From NCBI GenBank assembly GCA_947372535.1, contig CANBUA010000151.1, positions 1 through 11,025 of the forward strand: DNA of 11,025 nt. Reading direction: 5' to 3'. Below the pieces are notes generated by a model that ran no database searches, was not told the DNA's origin, and saw nothing but the letters and a program-made list of their open reading frames with translations. Of the stretch, positions 1 through 5,900 are shown one piece after another. Every line of letters starts with the position of its first letter. Position 1 is the stretch's first letter. The DNA comes from Burkholderiales bacterium (GTDB lineage: Bacteria; Pseudomonadota; Gammaproteobacteria; Burkholderiales; Burkholderiaceae). Position numbers and translations under genes: made by a program.

Positions 1-138
1 GAGCTGGCGCACGCTGTAGGTCAGCGCGGAAGGCACCTTGCCCAGTTCGCGCGCCGCCGCCGCGAAGCTGCCCGTGCGCTCGATGGTGTCCATCATCTCC
101 AGCGCATCGGGCGTGAGCACGTGACGTCGAGTGGTCAT
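1..138 (-). CDS. LysR-type transcriptional regulator, N-terminal part (runs off the window)
   Basis: Only the first 46 codons lie in the window; the start is the ATG at 138-136 and the frame stays open to base 1. The peptide has the N-terminal winged-helix HTH pattern of LysR regulators: a helix around LEMMDTIERTGSFAAAARELG followed by the recognition helix around VPSALTYSVRQL (residues 35-46). A modest Shine-Dalgarno-like AAGGG sits about 9 nt upstream of the ATG on the minus strand. The gene diverges from the pirin gene at 269. LysR regulators commonly control the divergent neighbour, so the pirin gene is the obvious target by inference. The effector domain is outside the window, so the inducer cannot be guessed. 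Confidence 0.88.
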   Translation of the reverse strand, partial: MTTRRHVLTPDALEMMDTIERTGSFAAAARELGKVPSALTYSVRQL

Positions 139-150
139 GGTGAGGTGCCC

Positions 151-179
151 TTCAAAAGGCCATTCAAAAGATTCGAATG
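151..179. promoter_or_regulatory. Candidate LysR operator between regulator and pirin gene
   Basis: The dyad CATTC-N9-GAATG spans 161-179 and contains a T-N11-A core (T164, A176), the general LysR-type recognition pattern. The octamer TTCAAAAG is also directly repeated at 151-158 and 163-170, 12 bp apart and so close to one helical turn. The region is AT-rich compared with the flanking genes and lies 13-41 bp upstream of the LysR start codon, where an autorepression site would be expected. The assignment is by pattern and position only; T-N11-A is common by chance, and the weight rests on the 5-bp arms and the location. Confidence 0.45.
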
Positions 180-268
180 ATGCCATCACCTTCCTTCGAT
201 GTCAGCGATGCCTGAGCGACCTACAGTGAGTCATCCGCACTGCAACACACCAGAAAGGAAGGCTCCAC

Positions 269-970
269 ATGATCGAACTTCGCCGCGCCACCGACCGGGG
301 ACAGGCCGACCACGGCTGGCTGCTTGCGCAGCACAGCTTCTCCTTTGGCGATTACATGGACCCCAAGCACATGGGTTTCGGGCCACTGCGCGTGATCAAT
401 GAAGACCGCGTCGCGCCCGGCCGTGGCTTCGGCACCCATGGCCACCGCGACATGGAGATCGTCACTTACGTGCTCGAAGGCCAATTGGCGCACCGGGACA
501 ACCTGGGCAATGGCGCCGTCATCCTGCCGGGCGACGTGCAGCGCATGAGCGCGGGCACCGGCATCATGCACAGTGAGCTCAACCCCGATCAGCGCGACCC
601 GGTGCACCTGCTGCAGATCTGGATCATGCCCACGAAAAATGGCATCCAGCCAGGCTATGAGCAGAAGCACTTCGCGGCAGATGACAAGCGCGGCAAGCTG
701 CGCCTGGTCGCGTCCAACGATGGGCGTGAAGGCTCGGTGACCATCCATGCCGATGCGGCCATCCTGTCGGGGCTGTTCGATGGCGATGAGCAGGCCGAGG
801 TCGCGCTGAACCCTGCGCGCAAGGCCTATGTGCAGGTGGCGCGAGGTGCCATCACGGTGCAGGGCCAGCGCCTGGAGCAGGGCGATGCCCTCAAGCTGCA
901 AGGCGAAAGCGTCTTGAAGCTTGAGGCTGGCGAGGGCGCCGAAGTGCTGGTCTTTGACCTGGCCGCCTGA
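269..970 (+). CDS. Pirin-family bicupin protein (YhhW-like, probable quercetin 2,3-dioxygenase type)
   Basis: This 233-aa protein matches the usual length of short bacterial pirins (E. coli YhhW is about 231 aa). Pirins are two-domain cupins with a metal in the N-terminal domain. The expected ligands are at H57 and H59 (FGTHGHRDME) and H101 and E103 (GIMHSEL), the same numbering as in YhhW. YhhW and human pirin open the flavonol quercetin in vitro, but the physiological substrate of most bacterial pirins is unknown. The start at 269 has a strong Shine-Dalgarno, AAAGGAAGG at 254-262. The gene stands alone, diverges from the LysR gene and converges on rlmJ. Family assignment is firm; the enzymatic role is inferred from metal-site conservation. 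Confidence 0.93.
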   Translation: MIELRRATDRGQADHGWLLAQHSFSFGDYMDPKHMGFGPLRVINEDRVAPGRGFGTHGHRDMEIVTYVLEGQLAHRDNLGNGAVILPGDVQRMSAGTGIMHSELNPDQRDPVHLLQIWIMPTKNGIQPGYEQKHFAADDKRGKLRLVASNDGREGSVTIHADAAILSGLFDGDEQAEVALNPARKAYVQVARGAITVQGQRLEQGDALKLQGESVLKLEAGEGAEVLVFDLAA

Positions 971-1031
971 ACAGGCCGCAGGTCAAGCCATCATGACGAC
1001 GACCGGGGCCGACATCACGCTTGGCACAACG

Positions 1032-1886
1032 TCAGCGGATGTCGGCTTCCAGCGAGAACGCGGCGTGGTCGTCCACGCCGATGTTCTCGACCAGCCAGGG
1101 CAGGGCCTCGGCCAGGCTCTCGTAGAGCTTCCAGGGCGGGTTGATGATGTACATGCCGCTGCCGTGCAGGCCCAAGCCGTTTCTGGCCGTGGCCTTGACG
1201 CGCAGGCTGACATTGAGCCACTTGCCGGGCGCTACCTTCTGCAAATGCAGGGGCAGCAGGTCGGCCTCGCGGCGCGCCACCATGGGGTACCAGACCGCAT
1301 AGACGCCGGTCGGGAACTTCAGGAAGGCGTCCTTGACGGTGTTGAGCACGCGCCGGTAGTCTTCCTTGAGCTCGTAAGGCGGGTCGATGTGGATCAGGCC
1401 GCGTTTGGGCGGGGGCGGCAGCGTGCTCTTGAGCATGCTGAAACCATCGGCCGCTTCGATGCTGACGCCGCGTTTGACATCGGCGAAATGCTTGGCCAGC
1501 AGCCTACTTTCCGTCGGGTGCAATTCGTAGAGGCGCAGGTGATCGCCCGGCCGCACCATCTGTGCGGCCAGTTGCGGCGAGCCGGGGTACCAGCGCAGGT
1601 CCTCGCCCGTGTTGCACACGCGGATCTGGTTGATCAGGTCCTTGAGGGCGGCGGGCAGGTTGGCGTCCTTGCGGTGCGCCCAGAGTTTATGGATGCCGGC
1701 ATCGGCCTCGCCGCTCTTGGTCGCATAGGTGGCGGCCAGGTCGTAGAGGCCACCGCCCGCATGGGTGTCGACCACCCAGAAGGCCTTGTCCTTTTGAGCC
1801 ATGTGCTCAAGCAATTGAACAAGAACCGTGTGTTTGAGCACGTCGGCGTGGTTGCCGGCGTGGAAACCGTGTCTGTAACTGAACAT
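1032..1886 (-). CDS. rlmJ: 23S rRNA (adenine(2030)-N(6))-methyltransferase RlmJ
   Basis: RlmJ uses S-adenosylmethionine to methylate N6 of A2030 in 23S rRNA. The 284-aa length fits the family (E. coli about 280 aa). The N-terminus (YRHGFHAGNHADVLKH, residues 4-19) is the characteristic RlmJ motif X region. Motif I, which binds SAM, follows as VDTHAGGG (39-46). The catalytic N6-adenine motif IV is DPPY at 168-171. No Shine-Dalgarno is visible before the ATG at 1886; the upstream minus-strand bases are a weak TACCCT box about 7 nt from the ATG, so a very short leader is possible. The gene is monocistronic, converges on the pirin gene and diverges from the flavodoxin-like gene. It is a housekeeping function unrelated to its neighbours. 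Confidence 0.95.
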   Translation of the reverse strand: MFSYRHGFHAGNHADVLKHTVLVQLLEHMAQKDKAFWVVDTHAGGGLYDLAATYATKSGEADAGIHKLWAHRKDANLPAALKDLINQIRVCNTGEDLRWYPGSPQLAAQMVRPGDHLRLYELHPTESRLLAKHFADVKRGVSIEAADGFSMLKSTLPPPPKRGLIHIDPPYELKEDYRRVLNTVKDAFLKFPTGVYAVWYPMVARREADLLPLHLQKVAPGKWLNVSLRVKATARNGLGLHGSGMYIINPPWKLYESLAEALPWLVENIGVDDHAAFSLEADIR

Positions 1887-1953
1887 GCGCCAAGGGTAGC
1901 GGTTTTATCCGCTGCGTCCGGCCGCGCATGACACTTTTTTAAGGGAAATCATC

Positions 1954-2511
1954 ATGAGCAAGTCAGTCACCGTTCTTTATTTCAGCGGCTACGGTCACAC
2001 CAAGCGGATGGCCGAATCCGTGGCCCTCGGCGCCGACGCCACCCTGGTGGCCATCGATGCCGAGGGCAACATCCAGCCCGAGGACTGGGATACCTTGGCA
2101 GCGTCCAAGGCCATCATCTTCGGATCACCGACCTACATGGGCAGCGTGGCCTGGCAGTTCAAGAAGTTCGCCGATGCTTCATCCAAGCCCTGGTTCACCC
2201 AGGTCTGGAAGGACAAGATCGCCGCCGGTTTCACCAACTCGGCCTCCATGAACGGCGACAAGCTCTCCACCCTGCACTACCTGTTCACCCTGTCCATGCA
2301 GCACGGCATGATCTGGGTCGGCACGGGCATCATGCCCAGCAACAAGAAGAGCTCGACGCGCAACGACGTGAACTACGTCGCCTCTTTCAGCGGCGCCATG
2401 GCCACCAGCCCTTCGGACGCGGGCGTGGACGAGATGTTGCCCGGCGATCTGGAGACCGCGCGTTTGTTCGGTGAAAGAGTGGCTGCAGTCACGGCAAAAT
2501 TCAGCGCTTGA
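1954..2511 (+). CDS. Flavodoxin-family / WrbA-like NAD(P)H-dependent oxidoreductase
   Basis: This 185-aa protein has the flavodoxin fold. The N-terminal strand and phosphate-binding loop read VLYFSGYGHTKRMAE (residues 7-21), where FMN phosphate would bind. The second FMN loop is FGSPTYMGSVAWQFKKF (56-72), closely resembling the GTPT-RFGN segment of WrbA-type quinone reductases. A third conserved stretch near 90-101 (AAGFTNSASMNGD) corresponds to the WrbA region that contacts the isoalloxazine ring. WrbA proteins reduce quinones by two electrons with NAD(P)H. At 185 aa this one is slightly short of WrbA (about 198 aa), so flavodoxin family is the safe label. Start ATG 1954 has AAGGGA at 1941-1946. 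The next gene begins 17 nt after its stop, probably in the same transcript. Confidence 0.85.
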   Translation: MSKSVTVLYFSGYGHTKRMAESVALGADATLVAIDAEGNIQPEDWDTLAASKAIIFGSPTYMGSVAWQFKKFADASSKPWFTQVWKDKIAAGFTNSASMNGDKLSTLHYLFTLSMQHGMIWVGTGIMPSNKKSSTRNDVNYVASFSGAMATSPSDAGVDEMLPGDLETARLFGERVAAVTAKFSA

Positions 2512-2528
2512 CTCAAATCGGACTTCAC

Positions 2529-3131
2529 ATGACCACTGCCGCCCCCAAATTGCTGTTGATCTCGGGCAGCTCCCGCACCGGCTCCATGAATTCGCAATTG
2601 CTGCGCCTGGCCGGCCGCAAGGCCCAGGCCCAAGGCGCCAACATCACCCACGTTGACCTGCGCGAGCTGGGCCTGCCGGTGTTCGACGCTGATTTGCTGG
2701 AGGCCAAGGGCCACCCGGCCGGGGCGCTCAAACTGCGCGAACTGGTGGCCACGCACGATGGTTTGCTGCTGGCCTGCCCCGAGTACAACGCCTTGCCCAC
2801 GCCTTTGCTGATCAACTCGTTCGATTGGTTCTCCACGGTGCCGGCCTCCGATGGCCTGCCCTCGGGTGGCGGTGCCACGGCGGGCAAGCCGGTGGGTTTG
2901 ATGTCGGCCTCGGCCGGGGCGCTGGGTGGTCTGAGGGCCTTGCCCATCGTGCGCACCTTCCTGAGCACGAATTTCGCGATGGTGGTGGTGCCTGAGCAAC
3001 TGGGTGTCTCGGGGGCGGATCATGCCTTCGACGAGATCGATGAACTCGTCAAACCTGAACTGGGCGCGGTGCTCGACAAGCTGGTGGCCTCGGTGATCCG
3101 CCAGGCCCGCTGGCGTCTGGCTGCGGCCTGA
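2529..3131 (+). CDS. NADPH-dependent FMN reductase family protein (ChrR/YieF/azoreductase-like)
   Basis: A 200-aa flavodoxin-like protein of the NADPH-dependent FMN reductase family. The N-terminal FMN phosphate loop is ISGSSRTGSMNSQLL (about residues 12-26 from this start). The family hallmark PEYN appears as CPEYNALPTPLLINSFDWFS, where most members have TPEYN-x-P-x-LKNAIDW. Such enzymes reduce free FMN, quinones, azo dyes or chromate; the native acceptor cannot be told from sequence. I chose the ATG at 2529 because homologues begin shortly before the first strand. A TTG at 2508 overlaps the upstream stop codon and would add seven residues. Neither start has a good Shine-Dalgarno, which suggests coupling to the upstream flavodoxin-like gene. 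The gene converges on the hydrolase at 3153, with only 21 bp between them. Confidence 0.88.
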   Translation: MTTAAPKLLLISGSSRTGSMNSQLLRLAGRKAQAQGANITHVDLRELGLPVFDADLLEAKGHPAGALKLRELVATHDGLLLACPEYNALPTPLLINSFDWFSTVPASDGLPSGGGATAGKPVGLMSASAGALGGLRALPIVRTFLSTNFAMVVVPEQLGVSGADHAFDEIDELVKPELGAVLDKLVASVIRQARWRLAAA

Positions 3132-3152
3132 TGGCGGCAGGGCCGGGCCCGG

Positions 3153-4100
3153 TCAGGGCTTGGCCAGGAAGGCCTTGAGCGGCACCAGCGTGCCGACGGG
3201 GTCTTCCTCTTGAGGGATGTGCCCCAGGTCGCGGAAGCTGAAGCTGGTGCAGTTGGGGATGTCCTGGCAAAAATGATCCGAGGTCGATTCGGGCAACATG
3301 CCGTCCAGCGTCCCCCACAGCACCAGTGTGGGCTGGCGGATGTTGCGAATCAGATGCACCTTGGCGCCTGGCTCGCTCTGGTCCATGCGCTGGAACAAGG
3401 CGCGGCGGTTGCCCACGCGCAGGTTCAACTCAAAGTAGCGGTCGATGTGTTCTGCCGAGGCATGGCTGGGGTCGCCATAGACATCGCGTACGCTGGATTC
3501 GACCAAGCTGTGCGGCAGGATGCGTTCGGACACCCAGCGCAGGCCTTTGGTCGCTGCGACCTGAAAGGCGATCGGCTGGGACAGCGGTGAGATCGGGTAG
3601 CCGTCGGAGTCAATCAGCACCAGCTTCTTGACACGGTCGGGTGCCAGCAAGGCAGTCTGCCAAGCGATCTCGCCGCCCAGCGCATTGCCGCCAAGGATGA
3701 CCTGCCGTACCCCCAGGTTGTCGAGCAGGCGCAGCACGAAGCGGGTGTAGGCCTCGATGCGGTACTCGCCTTGCGGGCTGGGGCCCGTCAGTCCGAAACC
3801 GGGCAGGTCCACCGTGATGACACGGTGGTCAGCCTGCAAGGCTTTTTGCCACCCATCGAAGGTGTGCAGGCTGGAGGCCATGCCATGGAGCAGCAGGATG
3901 GGCACGGCGTCGTCGCGTGGACCGGTGTCGCGCACATGCACCTGCATGCCGTCGAGCTCGACGAAAGTCGAGGGCGGCGGCGCCCAACGCGCCACCAGCG
4001 CGCCCAATTGCCGATCGGGCTCCCACGTGGCCCAGACCGTGATGGCCAGCGCCCAACCCAGGAGCATGGCGCTCCAGAATAAGCGCTTGAGCCACTTCAT
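3153..4100 (-). CDS. Membrane-anchored alpha/beta hydrolase-fold protein with Ala at the nucleophile position
   Basis: This 315-aa protein, last gene of the four-gene operon, has a hydrophobic N-terminal segment (about residues 5-26, preceded by KWLKR) that looks like an uncleaved signal anchor. It would place the hydrolase domain outside the inner membrane. The fold is clear: oxyanion loop LLLHGMASS (69-77), DLPGFGLTGPS (98-108), nucleophile elbow GGNALGGEIAW (137-147), acid region WGTLDGMLP (D266) and the histidine in DLGHIP (H294). Relatives normally have G-N-S-L-G at the elbow, but here the nucleophile codon at 3683-3681 reads GCG, so residue 140 is Ala. The Asp and His are retained and the frame is intact, so this is not a decayed gene. 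Canonical serine hydrolysis is unlikely. The ATG lies 2 bp after the dehydrogenase stop, implying coupled translation. The ligand or reaction is unknown. Confidence 0.85.
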   Translation of the reverse strand: MKWLKRLFWSAMLLGWALAITVWATWEPDRQLGALVARWAPPPSTFVELDGMQVHVRDTGPRDDAVPILLLHGMASSLHTFDGWQKALQADHRVITVDLPGFGLTGPSPQGEYRIEAYTRFVLRLLDNLGVRQVILGGNALGGEIAWQTALLAPDRVKKLVLIDSDGYPISPLSQPIAFQVAATKGLRWVSERILPHSLVESSVRDVYGDPSHASAEHIDRYFELNLRVGNRRALFQRMDQSEPGAKVHLIRNIRQPTLVLWGTLDGMLPESTSDHFCQDIPNCTSFSFRDLGHIPQEEDPVGTLVPLKAFLAKP

Positions 4101-4102
4101 GG

Positions 4103-4945
4103 TCAGCGAGGACGCATCTTCTTGACCTGGCGCATCACCAGCACTTGGTAGCTGGCGCCGCAGAGGCGGACCACCTTGTCGAGGAACTTGGCGTCGTTGC
4201 CCACGAGTACGCGACGTTCATTGTTTTCCACGGCCTTGAGGATCTGCAGGGCAGCCGATTCAGGCGTGGTCACGTTGATGAGCTTGTCGGCCAGCTTGCG
4301 CTGCTTCTCGGCGCTCATGCCCGACACCTTCTCCATGCTCGGATCGACGCGGCCGGCTTTGGCGATGTTGGTCGCGATGCCACCCGGGTGCACGCAGGTC
4401 GCACTGACGGGCTCGCCCGCCACTTCCAGCTCCATGCGCAGCGCTTCGGTGTAGCCACGCACAGCGAACTTGCTGGCGTTGTACGTCCCTTGCGTGGGCA
4501 CGGCCATCAGGCCGAACAGGCTGGAGGTGTTGATGATGTGGCCGTCGCCCGACTTCTTGAGGTGGGGCAGGAAGGCCTGGGTGCCGTAAACCACGCCCCA
4601 GAAGTTGATGCCCATGATCCATTCAAAGTCGGACTGGCTGACCATGTCGAGGTTGACGGTCAAGGCCACGCCGGCATTGTTGAAGATCAGGTTGACCTGG
4701 CCATGGTCGCTGACGACCTGGTCGGCCCAGGCAAAGACTGCCTCGCGCTTGGACACGTCCAGCGTCTGGCTGGTGACCTTGACGCCCAGCTTGCGCGCCA
4801 TCTCGGCCGTCTCGGTCACGCCCGCGGCGTTGACGTCGGACAGGGCCAGGTGGCAGCCGCGGCGGGCCAGCTCCAGGGCCAGGGTGCGGCCCATGCCGGA
4901 TGCGGCGCCCGTGATGGCGGCGACTTTGTCTTTGAATTGCTTCAT
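4103..4945 (-). CDS. Short-chain dehydrogenase/reductase (classical SDR, SadH-like)
   Basis: A 280-aa classical SDR. The nucleotide-binding motif is TGAASGMG (12-19), D37 closes the second strand (LALSDVN) and favours NAD(H) over NADP(H), and NNAG is at 89-92. The catalytic tetrad is complete: N114 (INFWG), S142 (NTSS), Y155 and K159 (YNASK). PGG follows at 187-189. SDRs of this type interconvert secondary alcohols and ketones. In the M. tuberculosis mymA operon the SDR SadH occupies the same position, after a flavin monooxygenase and the esterase LipR. Here it begins 16 nt after the esterase stop with no clear Shine-Dalgarno (the leader is pyrimidine-rich). The inferred role is to supply a ketone to the monooxygenase, or reduce a product. 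The substrate is not identifiable. Confidence 0.92.
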   Translation of the reverse strand: MKQFKDKVAAITGAASGMGRTLALELARRGCHLALSDVNAAGVTETAEMARKLGVKVTSQTLDVSKREAVFAWADQVVSDHGQVNLIFNNAGVALTVNLDMVSQSDFEWIMGINFWGVVYGTQAFLPHLKKSGDGHIINTSSLFGLMAVPTQGTYNASKFAVRGYTEALRMELEVAGEPVSATCVHPGGIATNIAKAGRVDPSMEKVSGMSAEKQRKLADKLINVTTPESAALQILKAVENNERRVLVGNDAKFLDKVVRLCGASYQVLVMRQVKKMRPR

Positions 4946-4961
4946 GGGGATGAAATGTAGT

Positions 4962-5900
4962 TCAAGCCGCTGACGCGGTGGCGGCCGTCCTGGCCGTGCA
5001 GGTTTTGACGAAATCGCCCGAGATTTTCAGGTCGGCTCGGCCTTCGGGCAGCATGATCATGGTGGGCCAGACGTGCGGCATGCGGGCGCGTGTCTTGAAG
5101 GTCACCTTGACGCCTGAGGCCTTGGCTTTCTCGACCAGGCGGGTCGAGTCCGACAGCAGGATCTCGTGCTCGCTGGCAAAGACCAGCATTGGCGGGAAAC
5201 CACTGAGATCGCCAAACAAGGGCGAGGCCAGCGGCTCGGTGGCTGGCGTGCCGTTGAGGTAGTAGGCGGCGGCTTCGGGCAGCGAGTGCGGGTTGAACAT
5301 CACATCGGCCTTGGCCATGGTGCGCATGGTCTCGCCGGCGCAACTCAGGTCAGTCCAGGGCGAGAACAACAGCAGGCCGGAAGGCAGGGGCAGTCCTTGC
5401 GCACGGGCTGCGAGGCAGCAAGCCAGGGCCAGGCCACCACCGGCCGAATCGCCCGCGAAAACCACCTCGGCAGGCTGCGTGCCTTGCGCCAGCAAGGCCT
5501 TCCACCAGGCCACGGCATCGTCCACGGCCGCAGGGAATGGGTTCTCGGGCGCCATGCGGTAGTCCACCGACAGCACCTTGGCCTGGGCCGTGCGGGCCAG
5601 GTAGGCGCAGGTGGGCCGGTGTGTCTCGAGGCCGCAGAAGAAGTAGCCGCCGCCATGGAAGTACACGACCGTGCGCTGGGGCTGCTCCACGCTCAGCCAC
5701 TCGGCCGGGCACAGTCCTTTGGCCGCGTTGGCTGGCACGGGCGTGTGCTTGATGTCTTTCGGCGGCGCCGGGTATTTGGCGGCCACGGCGTTGACGTGCT
5801 TGCGCGCGCCGTGCAGCGCATGCAAGGTCAAAGGGCCTTTGCCTTGGCGCTTGAATTGCCAGCGGATGATCAGGTTGGCGATGGCCGATTGAATGCTCAT
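4962..5900 (-). CDS. HSL-family (family IV) alpha/beta hydrolase, LipR-like esterase
   Basis: From ATG 5900 the protein is 312 aa, usual for hormone-sensitive-lipase-type esterases. It shows the oxyanion-hole motif HGGG (82-85, YFHGGGYFFCG), DYRMAPENPFPA (113-124), the nucleophile elbow GDSAGG (150-155, S152) and the histidine in MPHVW (H276). The acid lies in SEHEILLSD; E246 aligns best with the usual Asp, so the triad is probably S152-E246-H276. The frame stays open to a farther ATG at 5975, but 5900 is preferred: it forms an ATGA overlap with the monooxygenase stop, and the extra 25 residues are unlike the family. LipR in the mymA operon is the closest contextual parallel. The likely role is hydrolysis of the ester or lactone made by the upstream monooxygenase. 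Confidence 0.92.
   Translation of the reverse strand: MSIQSAIANLIIRWQFKRQGKGPLTLHALHGARKHVNAVAAKYPAPPKDIKHTPVPANAAKGLCPAEWLSVEQPQRTVVYFHGGGYFFCGLETHRPTCAYLARTAQAKVLSVDYRMAPENPFPAAVDDAVAWWKALLAQGTQPAEVVFAGDSAGGGLALACCLAARAQGLPLPSGLLLFSPWTDLSCAGETMRTMAKADVMFNPHSLPEAAAYYLNGTPATEPLASPLFGDLSGFPPMLVFASEHEILLSDSTRLVEKAKASGVKVTFKTRARMPHVWPTMIMLPEGRADLKISGDFVKTCTARTAATASAA

Noticed and set aside
971..1031. The gap between the pirin gene and rlmJ, examined for a terminator
   Set aside because: Only a direct GGCCGC repeat near 961-980 is visible; no stem-loop with a T-run on either strand.
1898..1913. An AGCGG-TTTTAT-CCGCT hairpin between rlmJ and the flavodoxin-like gene
   Set aside because: The stem is only 5 bp, with no T-tract and no promoter relation that makes functional sense.
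921..1931. A 336-codon plus-strand frame spanning the end of the pirin gene and all of rlmJ
   Set aside because: It is antisense to rlmJ, starts inside the pirin gene in another frame, and shows no recognisable domain; rlmJ is unmistakable on the other strand.
3143..3152. A perfect palindrome CCGGGCCCGG between the convergent FMN reductase and hydrolase genes, as a possible bidirectional terminator
   Set aside because: It has no loop and no T-run on either side; such GC palindromes are frequent by chance in this composition.
4145..4960. A 271-codon plus-strand frame opposite the SDR gene
   Set aside because: It is a shadow of the SDR, which has an intact cofactor motif and catalytic tetrad; the antisense product has no motif.
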